Shown: positions 23,287 to 36,798, counted from the first letter of the stretch. The stretch: DNA of 64,000 nt from Xestospongia bergquistia (GCA_963965975.1 OZ014411.1:14152501-14216500); one strand, 5' to 3'. Made by a program: numbers and translations. The notes: generated by a model from the sequence alone, not told the origin.

Positions 23287-24130
23287 TGATATATACTAGT
23301 ATAATGCAGTAACATGTCTAAATAACAAATATACAATTTTATTTATGGTAAATATAAAAATGTAAAGTTTGGCAATAAAACAGTTTTAATTGGAATTGTA
23401 TTAAGTGATACATTTAAACTACAGACAGTGTTGGGCACTTGTGGTTAAAGAGTGCAGTTTATGGTCAATGGAATTGGGTGTGGCCAAATGATGTTGTACT
23501 TGACTGGTTGGTATTGGTGATAAAAAAAATGTCTCGACTTGATGATACACACAACATGTCTTCTAGACAAAATGTACCAGTACTGTCTGGACAGTGGTAG
23601 GATTGTCACCAATGTCATGAGAATAAATACAACGAGTCATAATGTTACAATCAATACTATAGTCACATGATGACATAGAAGACACTGGAAAGTATTGAGT
23701 GTTGAGATGATCAGTTAATATATTTTGAGTTAATACATGTCTTATTACAGCCACTTACAAGATAACAAGAGTTTTCTGTTAGATGACATATACAGTGAGG
23801 TCCACAAACCTGCGTAGCATAATAATTAACTAGAACTCCACCTACTATTTATGAGTATTATTAAATAGTTATATAATTTGTGACAATCAATAGATACTGG
23901 TATCAATGGAGTGTCCTGATAGTACATTTTGTCACAACAATTTTATTGACTTTGTAGTCATAACATATGTTTATACTGTCACTATTATTTTCATTCAATA
24001 GTCATCTCTGCATTAATAATTTTTTTCAAACAAAATCAATGGGACCAGTCTACATGAAATATTAATAATACACAAAGCTTTGGTCTTCAAAGAATAATCC
24101 AATAATTACTCTTTAAATTTTGGATTACCT

Positions 24131-24469
24131 TTATTCCATTCCAGTGTCCTCAACATTACTATGATCACCATGACAAGCATACCTCCAAGGATGAGTCTCT
24201 GCATAAGTTTTATATCGTATTGTCTCACATACATAAGGAATTAACTTATTCTGCTGTAGTATACACAAATATCACTTTAATGAATTTGGGTTGACTTTCT
24301 TTGTCGACACTTTAGCAGCAGTAGCTCCAAGTTCACCAGATACCACAGTCTGACTTATTGTCTCCCAGAACTGATCAATACAGGAGATATGTTTGAAGAT
24401 CAACCATTTGCCTAATGTTGGTCCTCTGGCATTGCAGTGAGCTGGACCATTGACATAAATCCAGTAATA
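24131..24469 (-). pseudogene. DUF1917/BLES03-like exons, copy 1
   Basis: Two - strand segments. 24,469-24,272 encodes YWIYVNGPAHCNARGPTLGK, WLIF, a DQFWETISQ helix and GELGATAAKVSTKKV. 24,250-24,131, after a CTACAGCAG acceptor, encodes LIPYVCETIRYKTYAETHPW ... and stops. The GKW-hydrophobic, W..I...V..G.LG..AKVST and YKT.A.T pattern resembles the DUF1917 (UPF0696, C11orf68/BLES03) family of unknown function. Upstream, EDPQG lies one frame off YYWIY, and no phase-matching donor joins the two exons, so it is probably a pseudogene or lacks an exon. Family call is from memory of the motif and moderate. Confidence 0.45.
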
Positions 24470-24975
24470 CCCTGAGGATCTTCATTAAAGTAGGCGGGCC
24501 TTTACTTTTTAACTCCTTTCTAATTGTCCCTGTGTCAGTATGCGTAAGAAGCAGCGTTGAAAGACAATTTATAAGTTTAATACAAAGATGAACAGGTCTG
24601 AAAGTGGCTTGATTGTGTTCCTATTTTAAATTCCATTTCCCTCTCTTTCATTCAAATGCTTCACTTCTACAAAATGTTGTAAGTTATTATTAATTAACCA
24701 CCTTGTTACTATGACAACTGTTGCTGTAGTAACCCTATCTCTAGGCTCATTATTTAATAGGAGCTGTAGCATAGTCCTTTACATCTACAATATCTACTCC
24801 AGTAACAGAGAATGGAGCTGCTAATAGAAGAGTAATACACTGTATGTACATGTACATGTATATCATTACATGTAACCAACTATAGCCATTAATGAGTGAA
24901 TTGTTTATATATAATAATTATTACTGGCTATACAGTAGTAATAGTTAGATGCTGTGTATAAAAGTGCCAGTAATT

Positions 24976-25077
24976 GAATGCCATACTTTAATGTGAAATT
25001 AGTACATTTAGGTTCCAATGTTTAAGGTTTAGGGTCTGGAGTATATAATATTAATTTCACATTAAAGTATGACGTTC
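24976..25077. repeat. Long perfect inverted repeat, copy 1
   Basis: ATACTTTAATGTGAAATTA (24,983-25,001) is exactly repeated in inverse at 25,052-25,070; weaker pairing extends each arm to about 26 bp. A small foldback (MITE-like) element is possible. Copy 2 is at 34,847-34,948. Unit 3 keeps only the right arm. Confidence 0.85.
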
Positions 25078-25960
25078 TACTACCAGTACTCTAGACACTG
25101 CCATAATTATATGTCATTGTAAATATAACATTGATTTTTACTCTGTTCTTGTTTCATGATCATAGAACTCAACATAGTGATACTCTCAAACAACTACACT
25201 GTGAAATTGAGAGACTTAAATTAGAGAACAAAGGTAATGTTACTGTATTCCATTATGTATGTGATATTGATGTCTTTGTTTAGAGTTAAATTTTAAACTA
25301 ATCATGTGCTGATGTGGTCAAACACAATCAAATTAAATTACTAGTTATTGAATGTATTTTACATGTAACTGGGTCAATGTAGATTGTGACTACCCACATT
25401 TGTATATACATACTTTAGATTGAGTTCTCTTATTATTATAGACTTTTCAGACTAAGTCTTTTCTATAGCTACAAAGAGTAGACAGAGTTATATTGAACTG
25501 CTTTTACTCGGCAAACACAGCACTGATAGCCACCAAACTATTGTGGACGGTAGAAAAATTTCTGTACTCCTTAAGAATACTGCCAAAAGGAGCGTCAAAC
25601 GAACAAAAAGCTTTAAAAGTCTGAAAAACCTTTGAAAAAAGCACAGCTTTCAGTGAAGACTCGAGAATTCACGAAAAACCTCCTGCATATAGGTTATGAC
25701 ACTTTCTAAATTTAAAAGAAAACTTTAAAGAATTAGCTTATCAATTTAGACAGGACATTTCAAGTGATGACTTACCTGGTAAATGGCTAATTATAGAATG
25801 TACATATAAATTATATTAACTATTTATTAACTATATATTAACTATTTATTAACTATATATTAACTTGGTAGCATGTTAGGCCTGGGCAGATTATTCCCAA
25901 ATTTTAACCCATTATTCTATTCCCTTATTCCTAGTAAACTATCCTATTATTCCCTTATAC

Positions 25961-26927
25961 CAGGAGCGCATGAGCGTCAAACTGCCATTATATTTGTATT
26001 CTAACCATTGTCGTAACATGGTTAGGGGATTATTCCATATAAGGAAAATACACTTAAGTAACATAAGTACTGTTAAGTACGTGACGGAGCAATGAATATT
26101 ATTACAATCATCAATGGTGAGTAAAATGAAAAAACTAAAAAAGAAAGAAGTTATGTACATCGAGAAACGTTTAAAAGAATTAGACTTGTAGGTTATGGAG
26201 GCTTTTGTCATTAAAGAGGTGGAAACAGTTGAACAACATATCTCTTTATTCACCTGTGTTATTAAAACCTCCTTTTCCTATTAAGGTTAATATTATCTGA
26301 TATTATAGCATTATTAATACAATGAACAATTACTACTTCTTTCGGTTGCATGGCTTATGTTTCAAATCATGTTTTCATATAAAGAGTGGTGCATTTCTAT
26401 AATCTCCACGGTGATGCCTCAGCTTGCCATGAACACTTCCTCTAGTTATAACTGCACCTCTGGCAATTCAGTGATGATAATTGACCTGAGGTGGCGTGCT
26501 TCACCTGGCTAAAGAAAGTCTCAACTGCGCTACCATTGAGACCTACTGAATATATATTGTGTACTCAGGGTGGGCAGAAGTGAAATCAGCACATAAGTTC
26601 TTAAAGCCATACTACATGAGCCGAGTAAGTCCCAGGTTTGCCAGCAGTAACCCTGAAATGTCCCGTTTGTTCAGCCATTCGTGGGTCCATTGAGCCGCTG
26701 TTTTCGTGTAGCAGTGGCTTCCGTGTCTTCAGAAGGTCGCTTCTCTAAAATTTTATATATTTAAAGCACACCTAACTAAAATGTTACAGCCCAGAAGCTA
26801 TTAAAATGCAAAACACTTTGCAGTTATGTCTATATATGGACATATGTTCTAAGCCTTGATTCGACAACAGTTGGTTAAGGGAGTTTGACGCTCCTTCTCG
26901 TCGCTTCACGAGGCTCATGCGCTCCTG
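25961..26927. mobile_element. 967-bp non-autonomous DNA transposon, copy 1
   Basis: Ends are perfect inverted repeats CAGGAGCGCATGAG / CTCATGCGCTCCTG, flanked by direct repeats CTTATAC (25,954-25,960 and 26,928-26,934). The inverted similarity resumes with GCGTCAAACT after a 22-bp insertion on the right side. CAG ends and a 7-bp (possibly eroded 8-bp) duplication suggest a hAT-like element. No transposase is encoded. The GGAGCGTCAAAC motif recurs outside the element at 25,590. Confidence 0.75.
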
Positions 26928-27387
26928 CTTATACATAGCTAGTATTACCAATTATTCTCAATAATTATGATGTGTTCACATTTTCTATTAAGAGGTAGAA
27001 AAATACAAAATTATCTGTTAAACTATGACATTAAGGAGGCTTCCACATAATCACAGAGAGAAGCATCTTACATGTTGCAGAAAGTGTTATTTAGTAAAGA
27101 GAAGCAGATATTAAAATGGAATCTGAATCCATCCAGTAGCCACTCTCATCCATTTCTGTTAGTCTACATGACGAACATGTGTTAGCTCATGTGATTAATT
27201 AAACTGCCTACCCAGTAGGCCAGTGGCCCAGTACCCACCTATTTGAAAATATGAAAATTCCTAAGTCTAGTGTATATATATATGGACATAACTGAGAGTG
27301 TATGAGATTTCAGCTTCATGTCAGACCCCTTGATTCCACATTATAAATCTAATTTACATATTTACATTATTTTAATTACTATTATAG

Positions 27388-27518
27388 TGAGGATGATGTA
27401 GTTGTTCCCTCACTATCACATTATGATGATTTTACTGAACAAGTTAAAAAAGAGATGATGTTTGATTTTGAAGCGAGTAAAATTATGAAATTCCAACAAA
27501 ATTTTGTATTATATAGTG
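27388..27518 (+). pseudogene. Exon of unrecognised gene, copy 1
   Basis: From a TTATAG acceptor to a GGTACA donor, 43 open codons read EDDVVVPSLSHYDDFTEQ ... KKEMMFDFEASKIMKFQQ. Acidic then helical; no family is recognised. Copy 2 is at 37,259-37,389; unit 3 lacks it. Confidence 0.35.
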
Positions 27519-28077
27519 GTACAGTATAATGTTATTATTTCACAATGATAGTCTTCTTAAATCTACATACAAATTATAATTGAATAATTTGCTGTATTAG
27601 TAGATATTGATATTTCAGGTAAACCATGTGTCATTTTTACTTAATTACTAGTTCCCCTGTCCTTGTCCATAACATGTGTGTCATTTACTGTAGTTTATTC
27701 CACATTTCAATATTTACTAGAGGACATGACTGATGATATTAAATATGAATTCTTTACTACTACAGTGTAATTCCATATAATAATAAATATTATTATAATT
27801 ATATAGGTCCATATAAAACTAGGTACTTTACTAACATAAAGATGATACCAATGAGTAAGTAATCTATTGTATTCTCTAATTAATAGTATAATGTATTTTA
27901 AATACAATAGAAGTTACAGATTGTAACTATACATTTGTCAGAGGTGGAATATTAAAAGTTTAAAACCTACCAAATAAGTAAATTGAACACATCTCTTGTG
28001 AAGCTTGTCTGTTGATTTTTTTAATTTTGACAATAGAAAATTTTGACAGAAAACGTACATCAAGTTATAGAAATTGA

Positions 28078-29058
28078 GAAGATGCTCTTGATTTACAAGT
28101 ACCTGAGACCCAAGCTATTGTATTGTTTGAAGATAATGTTATTATCCAACAACTGAAGAAGTGTATGGACCTGATGTTGAGGTAAGGATTAATTAGACCA
28201 TTACCTTATTTGGGTATATTTTAGATGATAATACAAAAAGCCACTTATTGGTTAGTTTATATTTGTTACTATAGTAACCTGACCACACCTCCTTTAGAAC
28301 CAGTCATTGCTCCTGTTAAAAAGTGAATTTTTTTACCAAGAGGAGGAGTTAACATGTAGTAACAACATACAAAATAAATTGAGTTAAACAGGTTTGCAAA
28401 TAATCTTTAACTTGTCTGACAGGTTTTAGTTGATATAATTGATAGTCCAGAGTTAATACAAAATGTGTCTATTATAGGACATCATCATCATTACAAGGTA
28501 AGTGTTACATGTCAATATGTACATGTTTATATGTTTTGTTTGTTGATAACTTTTTATTTAATTGAACAGACTCATCTTAATATGTTTGTAGGATGAAATA
28601 AAAATATGAGTTGTATAATTATATTAATAATTAAAGGAGTTCATCTCATTGTGATTAGTTGAGATATATGGATACACTGTTCACAGTACAAGAGGTTAGT
28701 ATTTCAGATACCACCCCATCAATAATTGACATCTTAATTCTAGCATGGAGTTAGTATAAAGTGTGTGCCCCTCTCATTAGTTCCACTTGATTCTAAAGAC
28801 AAGTCATGTCTCATCAATGTATATGACACTCCAGGTCAGTAGGTGTGGCTATTTATATAATCATGTCATGGTCAATATAATGCTCTCTAACTATGTGATG
28901 ATCTATAATTAATGCTAATATTAATATCAACAGATTAATTATCACTGTATTAATTTGTATTTTCATGTCATAGTCACCTGATGAACATGTTGTTAATGTA
29001 ATAGTCACATGACTTGTGATTTATAGGTCATGTGAACTTTTCTGATGAGGTGAAGCAG
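28078..29058 (+). pseudogene. Snu114/EFTUD2-like fossil, copy 2
   Basis: Same exons as copy 1 at 28,078-28,181, 28,275-28,322, 28,423-28,497, about 28,650-28,694 and 28,744-28,834. It is better preserved: DIIDSPELIQNVSIIGHHHH keeps the Pro expected in the NPEL/SPEL motif, and G3 reads VYDTPG. A sixth exon (29,027-29,058) after a TTATAG acceptor reads GHVNFSDEVKQ and joins G3 in phase, giving DTPGHVNFSDEV, the hallmark of this GTPase. The YYPTTEEV frameshift and degenerate P-loop are shared with copy 1, so decay began before duplication. Confidence 0.8.
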
Positions 29059-30137
29059 GTTATCATCTCTGAAGTAGTAGTCACATGACTTGTCATGACA
29101 TGTCAATCTATCTATACCCGACCTTTTGAATATCATAAAACTTGTAATAATGATTTGGGCTACTGTTAACAATAAAAAGTTTAACCTTCTGTGCTCCATT
29201 ACCCATTATATGATCAATTATATCTAATAAAGAGGAAAAAACCTTATTCAATATGTATAAATGTACTTTTCAAACAGAATGATATAGGAGATGTAAACAA
29301 TGTGATAAAGTAATGAGTTATTGCCTGTTAACAGTATTATGAATAATTAATTAGTAATGTCTGGTGGGTGGAGCTAATTATTGATGTGTTTGTTCTAATA
29401 AATATAGGAAAAAACTTTATTCAATATGTTCAAGTTTATCTAATTTATTCACTGACCTATATAAGAGATCTTGTTCATTCAAAATAAAATGGTAAAGTAA
29501 CCATGAATGGTGGGAAATTATTGCTATTTACATGTAGTTCTATCTTGGTCTCTCAAGGGGATGACCTCACTAGACTAGTTCTGCAAAGCAGAATACATCT
29601 GTAGACTCTACTGGTAATGCTGGTTTTCATAAGCTAATATACAGGTATAGTTATATTGGTGTCTGTTGGTATTTTAATATTCTTATCAACTATACATGTA
29701 CATAGATGTCTCAATACATGTAGTTAATATATATGTCTTGTACTTCTCTCATTATGTGAGTGGGTAGTTATAGTTTGTCAAGATCTGGTCACATGATGTG
29801 GCTGTGTCCATTTCTGTAGGGATCATCTGAAGTTGATGTTACTGCTTTGTAAGCATAGAACAAATGTTTTTAAACTAATTTAGAATGAGTCTCTGCACAA
29901 TGGGAGGGGCATGTCAAATGATTAGAAGGAATATTAAAAGAATATGAAAGTGAAAAAGAATTGTTAGAAGTCGTACGTTTGGTAGGTGTGGTTAAGATCT
30001 TAATCCATTTCATCATTTGTTATGTTCTACTATGAATCCATTTAACATATCATACACCATTAATATACTATACATCCATTAATATACTATCATCCATTCA
30101 ACATTACATTTGTCCATTTAGCTGTCATCTGACTCAG

Positions 30138-30313
30138 TCTATGACGAGACTAACAAAACTAAAAGAGACAATAAAAAATTATATTTTGTTCTAGAGACTA
30201 AAGATTCAGTCCTGGGCACCAAGGAATAAGAACTCGTAGAATGTAAAGATCATATCACAGCACTAGAGAACCAGTTAGTGAAGTATGCTACCATGAAGAA
30301 TGACCAACATAAG
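30138..30313 (+). pseudogene. Coiled-coil exon, copy 2
   Basis: Aligns with 19,975-20,148, but AGACAATAAAAAATTATATT replaces the AGAGAGAGACAGAGAG part, shifting the frame. The downstream TAA is shared. Confidence 0.45.
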
Positions 30314-30535
30314 GTAAGTGTGTTGCTAGTAATGATTCATTCCCATGTTTCATTCTGGTTCTATAAATTTCATTATTTGATTCTCATCGTTCAGAACTAT
30401 CATTCTAATCTTTCCAGGTTATTTTTCAATCTCACATACGTCACAAACACATCACTATACTAAAATATATCAAAATGCTGTAGAGTTCTCTAAGAAATAA
30501 TAAAGAATTTCAAGAGAAACTGTCTACATTTGAAA

Positions 30536-30712
30536 CAAACCTCAATAGGTATATATACATATAAATATAATATGATAATAAAGGTATGGAAGCTACCTTC
30601 AATAAGTACATGTACTTGTACATGTAATATGTTAGTAATAGTATGGGACTATCCTCAATAGATATACATATATATGTAATCTGGTAATGATAGTAGGTGT
30701 ACATGTACATGT
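30536..30712. repeat. Minisatellite, about 60-bp unit, copy 2 (contracted)
   Basis: The same repeat with about three units; the inverted part present in copies 1 and 3 is missing. Confidence 0.8.
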
Positions 30713-31066
30713 AATTTGCTTATAAAGAAATAATGACAAATTGTAAGTTTAATACAAAGATGTGCAGTTTGAAAAGTAGCTAATTATGTTCCAGTTTTAA
30801 ATTCCATTTCCCTCTCTTTCATTCTGATAATCTCACTTGTATAGAATGGTTCACAATATATGGTAGAATGAAGGCAGCAGCTTCTGCTAAGGGTGGAAAA
30901 ATCAGAATTCAAACAACTTCCATTTAATTGTTATAGGTAAGTACATATAATACAACTGGTGTGATAATATTGTGTCTAGTTTATCTCTTCAACCATTTGA
31001 ACATCTATAGCTGTCTCCTTCATATCTATACTACTTTCACTAATTCATAATATATACAAACATATT

Positions 31067-31830
31067 GTTATAGAAAAAGCTGAAACTGCTAAACTGTTTA
31101 GTTTGGAAGTTTCTGATAGAATATATTATACCTTTTTTGTATATACACATTGCTTTAAAACTATAGTTCTTTCTACTAACAACTTGTAGAATGTTAAAAC
31201 TACTTGTATATTTTGAAGATTTCAATTAGTTGTTAATCAAATCAATTAAAAATCAATTAATGTTGATCACGCGTGTAGTTGTTTACCGCCAAATTTGTCA
31301 CAAGTTTGTGTTGACAAGTTGTCAATTTCAAGCATGACGAAATTTCTTGATATTATAAAAGTACTCCATTTTCCATACTTTAATTATAAGGTGAGTTATC
31401 TCTCCATCCATCTATCTCACATCTATTCAGCAGTTATTACAAATAACTCTCTCTTTCTTCCTCTATGTTCTCTACGATTCGCCTCATCGTTGGATCATCT
31501 CGTACTTCGTTGGATCAACTCGTCTCATCGTTGGATAACCTCTCGTCGCTGGATCATCTTTTTCATTTTAGTTATGTCATCTTTATCTTTTCTTTTTTGT
31601 TCTCAAACTTTTTAGTTTTATTTTATAATTTTTGTCAATTGATTTTTTCAATTTTTAAATAAATTTTTTCCTTTCACTTCGTTTCTACAGGACTCAACTG
31701 TTCTTCTCTGACGTCTTCTGATGATCTTGACTGTTCTTCTCTGATGTCTTTTGATGTTCTTGACTGTTCTTCTCTGATGTCTTCTGATGTTCTTGACTGT
31801 TCTTCTCTGACGTTCTCTGGATGTAAAAGA
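31067..31830 (+). repeat. Leader/LTR-like block, array copy 2
   Basis: Same order of elements. The TATA-like box reads ATTATAAAAG, the CCCGCC box is changed to TACCGCC, and the minisatellite is shorter than in copy 1. Confidence 0.6.
31691..31818. repeat. 33-bp minisatellite, copy 2 (about 4 units)
   Basis: The same unit as at 21,727, contracted by about three repeats. Confidence 0.85.
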
Positions 31831-31972
31831 TGAGTCACTCTCCTGCTTGGTCTCTTCTGTCTTCCTTCAAGCCTTCTTTCCTCTTCTTTTTTTATTTTTA
31901 TTTTTTTAAATTTTATTTTGGGCTATTCAGTCCATACATCATACACACACTCATACAAACCCTATTAATTAT

Positions 31973-32044
31973 CTCCTCCCTGCCGCTCGGCGGCCAAAAA
32001 AAAATTTTTTTTAATATCTCAGGCCGCCGAGTGGCGGGGAGGAG
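31973..32044. other. GC-rich stem-loop, copy 2
   Basis: As copy 1, but the A-C mismatch is a G-C pair, so the whole 23-bp stem can pair in RNA, counting two G-U pairs. Confidence 0.8.
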
Positions 32045-33038
32045 CTCTGATCTTCTAGGGTGCGTGTGTGTGTGTGCTGTGTGTGTATGTGTTGTTGGCC
32101 CCTTTTCACTTCCTCTGTCTCTCTTCACTTTCTATCCATTCATTGTCTTCACCAGTTCAGTTAATAACTACTTTTTTCTTTCCTTGCAGGAGCGGCACTG
32201 TTGAAGAAGGTGAGCTATTTTTCCATCCATTCATCTTATTCACTCTTTAGCAATCCAGTTGTTACAACTAACTCTCTCTTTCTTTCTCTATGTTCTCTAC
32301 TTGTGGAGTGACTGGACTCTTGGGGACTTTCAACTACTAAACTGTCTTATTTTTTTGTTTTTTTACTTTTTTATTGTATTTTTTCATGTTTATAGTTTGT
32401 TAGTATGTTGTTTTTAATTTATTATATTGAGCTTCTCCAAAAAAATATTAATTTTTTTACAAAAAATTGTCAAAAGTCAATTAACTTAATTTCAGCTATA
32501 CTTTAACTTGATTCTCTAGTCACCAACTGAGTCAGTTAAAAATTCAATTTTGATCTTTACTAAACAACTACAATCATACTGAATGAATTCCTATCAATTT
32601 TTTTACAACCATTGTATATTACTAATTCTTTAGATCATATTATTATGACTATTTTTTAACCAAAAGCTAAATTATTTAATTAATTTTTTTAAATAATTAA
32701 ATTAAAAACCTGTTAAAAGTGTTTTCCTGTTCTTGCAAACTTTTTGCTGAACACGTGTGCAGCTGTTATGTTTTCCCGCCATAATGTCATATTTTCCCGC
32801 CATAATGATAGGTCACGCGTTTGCTGTTCCTCGCTAGTCGTGTGCTGATAATCTAGTAATAGATTATCTGCAGACCTTCTTTGATTGAACTCTTCACCAA
32901 TTAAAATTTTAATTTCTGTTTCAACGTTAATTTTTAATTAAGTTTTTTCAGGTAATTATTTTTTTATTCTTGCTTTTAATCATTAAAATAAATGTTTATT
33001 CGCCATTTAACTTGTTTGTTGTATTTTACAATGTTCAG

Positions 33039-33157
33039 TACTCTCACAAGATATCAACAAACTGGATGAGATCAATAGAGATCAGAGAGACTGCATAATC
33101 ACTGTCAACTTCCAACTCAAAGATCTTCCTCTCTGTATATTAAGTGTTACTACTTGA
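33039..33157 (+). CDS. Conserved terminal exon, copy 2
   Basis: Identical to copy 1 by eye, including the downstream AATAAA. Confidence 0.4.
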
Positions 33158-34001
33158 TGATATATACTAGTATAATGCAGTAACATGTCTAAATAACAAA
33201 TATACAATTTTATTTATGGTAAATATAAAAATGTAAAGTTTGGCAATAAAACAGTTTTAATTGGAATTGTATTAAGTGATACATTTAAACTACAGACAGT
33301 GTTGGGCACTTGTGGTTAAAGAGTGCAGTTTATGGTCAATGGAATTGGGTGTGGCCAAATGATGTTGTACTTGACTGGTTGGTATTGGTGATAAAAAAAA
33401 TGTCTCGACTTGATGATACACACAACATGTCTTCTAGACAAAATGTACCAGTACTGTCTGGACAGTGGTAGGATTGTCACCAATGTCATGAGAATAAATA
33501 CAACGAGTCATAATGTTACAATCAATACTATAGTCACATGATGACATAGAAGACACTGGAAAGTATTGAGTGTTGAGATGATCAGTTAATATATTTTGAG
33601 TTAATACATGTCTTATTACAGCCACTTACAAGATAACAAGAGTTTTCTGTTAGATGACATATACAGTGAGGTCCACAAACCTGCGTAGCATAATAATTAA
33701 CTAGAACTCCACCTACTATTTATGAGTATTATTAAATAGTTATATAATTTGTGACAATCAATAGATACTGGTATCAATGGAGTGTCCTGATAGTACATTT
33801 TGTCACAACAATTTTATTGACTTTGTAGTCATAACATATGTTTATACTGTCACTATTATTTTCATTCAATAGTCATCTCTGCATTAATAATTTTTTTCAA
33901 ACAAAATCAATGGGACCAGTCTACATGAAATATTAATAATACACAAAGCTTTGGTCTTCAAAGAATAATCCAATAATTACTCTTTAAATTTTGGATTACC
34001 T

Positions 34002-34340
34002 TTATTCCATTCCAGTGTCCTCAACATTACTATGATCACCATGACAAGCATACCTCCAAGGATGAGTCTCTGCATAAGTTTTATATCGTATTGTCTCACA
34101 TACATAAGGAATTAACTTATTCTGCTGTAGTATACACAAATATCACTTTAATGAATTTGGGTTGACTTTCTTTGTCGACACTTTAGCAGCAGTAGCTCCA
34201 AGTTCACCAGATACCACAGTCTGACTTATTGTCTCCCAGAACTGATCAATACAGGAGATATGTTTGAAGATCAACCATTTGCCTAATGTTGGTCCTCTGG
34301 CATTGCAGTGAGCTGGACCATTGACATAAATCCAGTAATA
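34002..34340 (-). pseudogene. DUF1917/BLES03-like exons, copy 2
   Basis: Equivalent of copy 1 at an offset of 9,871 with no difference seen. Confidence 0.45.
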
Positions 34341-34846
34341 CCCTGAGGATCTTCATTAAAGTAGGCGGGCCTTTACTTTTTAACTCCTTTCTAATTGTCC
34401 CTGTGTCAGTATGCGTAAGAAGCAGCGTTGAAAGACAATTTATAAGTTTAATACAAAGATGAACAGGTCTGAAAGTGGCTTGATTGTGTTCCTATTTTAA
34501 ATTCCATTTCCCTCTCTTTCATTCAAATGCTTCACTTCTACAAAATGTTGTAAGTTATTATTAATTAACCACCTTGTTACTATGACAACTGTTGCTGTAG
34601 TAACCCTATCTCTAGGCTCATTATTTAATAGGAGCTGTAGCATAGTCCTTTACATCTACAATATCTACTCCAGTAACAGAGAATGGAGCTGCTAATAGAA
34701 GAGTAATACACTGTATGTACATGTACATGTATATCATTACATGTAACCAACTATAGCCATTAATGAGTGAATTGTTTATATATAATAATTATTACTGGCT
34801 ATACAGTAGTAATAGTTAGATGCTGTGTATAAAAGTGCCAGTAATT

Positions 34847-34948
34847 GAATGCCATACTTTAATGTGAAATTAGTACATTTAGGTTCCAATGTTTAAGGTT
34901 TAGGGTCTGGAGTATATAATATTAATTTCACATTAAAGTATGACGTTC
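34847..34948. repeat. Long perfect inverted repeat, copy 2
   Basis: The same 19-bp perfect arms as at 24,983-25,070. Confidence 0.85.
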
Positions 34949-35831
34949 TACTACCAGTACTCTAGACACTGCCATAATTATATGTCATTGTAAATATAAC
35001 ATTGATTTTTACTCTGTTCTTGTTTCATGATCATAGAACTCAACATAGTGATACTCTCAAACAACTACACTGTGAAATTGAGAGACTTAAATTAGAGAAC
35101 AAAGGTAATGTTACTGTATTCCATTATGTATGTGATATTGATGTCTTTGTTTAGAGTTAAATTTTAAACTAATCATGTGCTGATGTGGTCAAACACAATC
35201 AAATTAAATTACTAGTTATTGAATGTATTTTACATGTAACTGGGTCAATGTAGATTGTGACTACCCACATTTGTATATACATACTTTAGATTGAGTTCTC
35301 TTATTATTATAGACTTTTCAGACTAAGTCTTTTCTATAGCTACAAAGAGTAGACAGAGTTATATTGAACTGCTTTTACTCGGCAAACACAGCACTGATAG
35401 CCACCAAACTATTGTGGACGGTAGAAAAATTTCTGTACTCCTTAAGAATACTGCCAAAAGGAGCGTCAAACGAACAAAAAGCTTTAAAAGTCTGAAAAAC
35501 CTTTGAAAAAAGCACAGCTTTCAGTGAAGACTCGAGAATTCACGAAAAACCTCCTGCATATAGGTTATGACACTTTCTAAATTTAAAAGAAAACTTTAAA
35601 GAATTAGCTTATCAATTTAGACAGGACATTTCAAGTGATGACTTACCTGGTAAATGGCTAATTATAGAATGTACATATAAATTATATTAACTATTTATTA
35701 ACTATATATTAACTATTTATTAACTATATATTAACTTGGTAGCATGTTAGGCCTGGGCAGATTATTCCCAAATTTTAACCCATTATTCTATTCCCTTATT
35801 CCTAGTAAACTATCCTATTATTCCCTTATAC

Positions 35832-36798
35832 CAGGAGCGCATGAGCGTCAAACTGCCATTATATTTGTATTCTAACCATTGTCGTAACATGGTTAGGGGA
35901 TTATTCCATATAAGGAAAATACACTTAAGTAACATAAGTACTGTTAAGTACGTGACGGAGCAATGAATATTATTACAATCATCAATGATGAGTAAAATGA
36001 AAAAACTAAAAAAGAAAGAAGTTATGTACATCGAGAAACGTTTAAAAGAATTAGACTTGTAGGTTATGGAGGCTTTTGTCATTAAAGAGGTGGAAACAGT
36101 TGAACAACATATCTCTTTATTCACCTGTGTTATTAAAACCTCCTTTTCCTATTAAGGTTAATATTATCTGATATTATAGCATTATTAATACAATGAACAA
36201 TTACTACTTCTTTCGGTTGCATGGCTTATGTTTCAAATCATGTTTTCATATAAAGAGTGGTGCATTTCTATAATCTCCACGGTGATGCCTCAGCTTGCCA
36301 TGAACACTTCCTCTAGTTATAACTGCACCTCTGGCAATTCAGTGATGATAATTGACCTGAGGTGGCGTGCTTCACCTGGCTAAAGAAAGTCTCAACTGCG
36401 CTACCATTGAGACCTACTGAATATATATTGTGTACTCAGGGTGGGCAGAAGTGAAATCAGCACATAAGTTCTTAAAGCCATACTACATGAGCCGAGTAAG
36501 TCCCAGGTTTGCCAGCAGTAACCCTGAAATGTCCCGTTTGTTCAGCCATTCGTGGGTCCATTGAGCCGCTGTTTTCGTGTAGCAGTGGCTTCCGTGTCTT
36601 CAGAAGGTCGCTTCTCTAAAAGTTTATATATTTAAAGCACACCTAACTAAAATGTTACAGCCCAGAAGCTATTAAAATGCAAAACACTTTGCAGTTATGT
36701 CTATATATGGACATATGTTCTAAGCCTTGATTCGACAACAGTTGGTTAAGGGAGTTTGACGCTCCTTCTCGTCGCTTCACGAGGCTCATGCGCTCCTG
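35832..36798. mobile_element. 967-bp non-autonomous DNA transposon, copy 2
   Basis: Same insertion site and same flanking CTTATAC duplications as copy 1. It was therefore copied with the array unit, not by a second transposition. Confidence 0.75.

Larger units (their letters stand above)
17556..27625. repeat. Tandem array unit 1 (10,070 bp)
   Basis: First of three direct repeats. The unit boundary is where ATGTGTCATTTTTACTTAAT first appears; the same sequence returns at 27,626 and 37,497. From about 22,145 to its end the unit matches unit 2 at an offset of 9,871 with only two substitutions seen by eye (26,117 and 26,751). Its left part (17,556-22,140) is clearly more diverged. Stretches with no recognised gene are 18,750-19,970 (two short similar open segments at 19,070 and 19,245 sharing AAAAC-TTATTCAATATGT), 23,380-24,130 and 26,930-27,380. 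Confidence 0.95.

Noticed and set aside
25465-25635. P-loop-like IELLLLGKHSTDSH open segment
   Set aside because: It lacks the GKS/T core and has no flanking G motifs; it overlaps a repeat motif (GGAGCGTCAAAC).
31830-32204. Hydrophobic ORFs over the leader block (also 42,007-42,580)
   Set aside because: They are produced by T-rich and GT-rich low-complexity DNA and are not conserved in frame between the three units.
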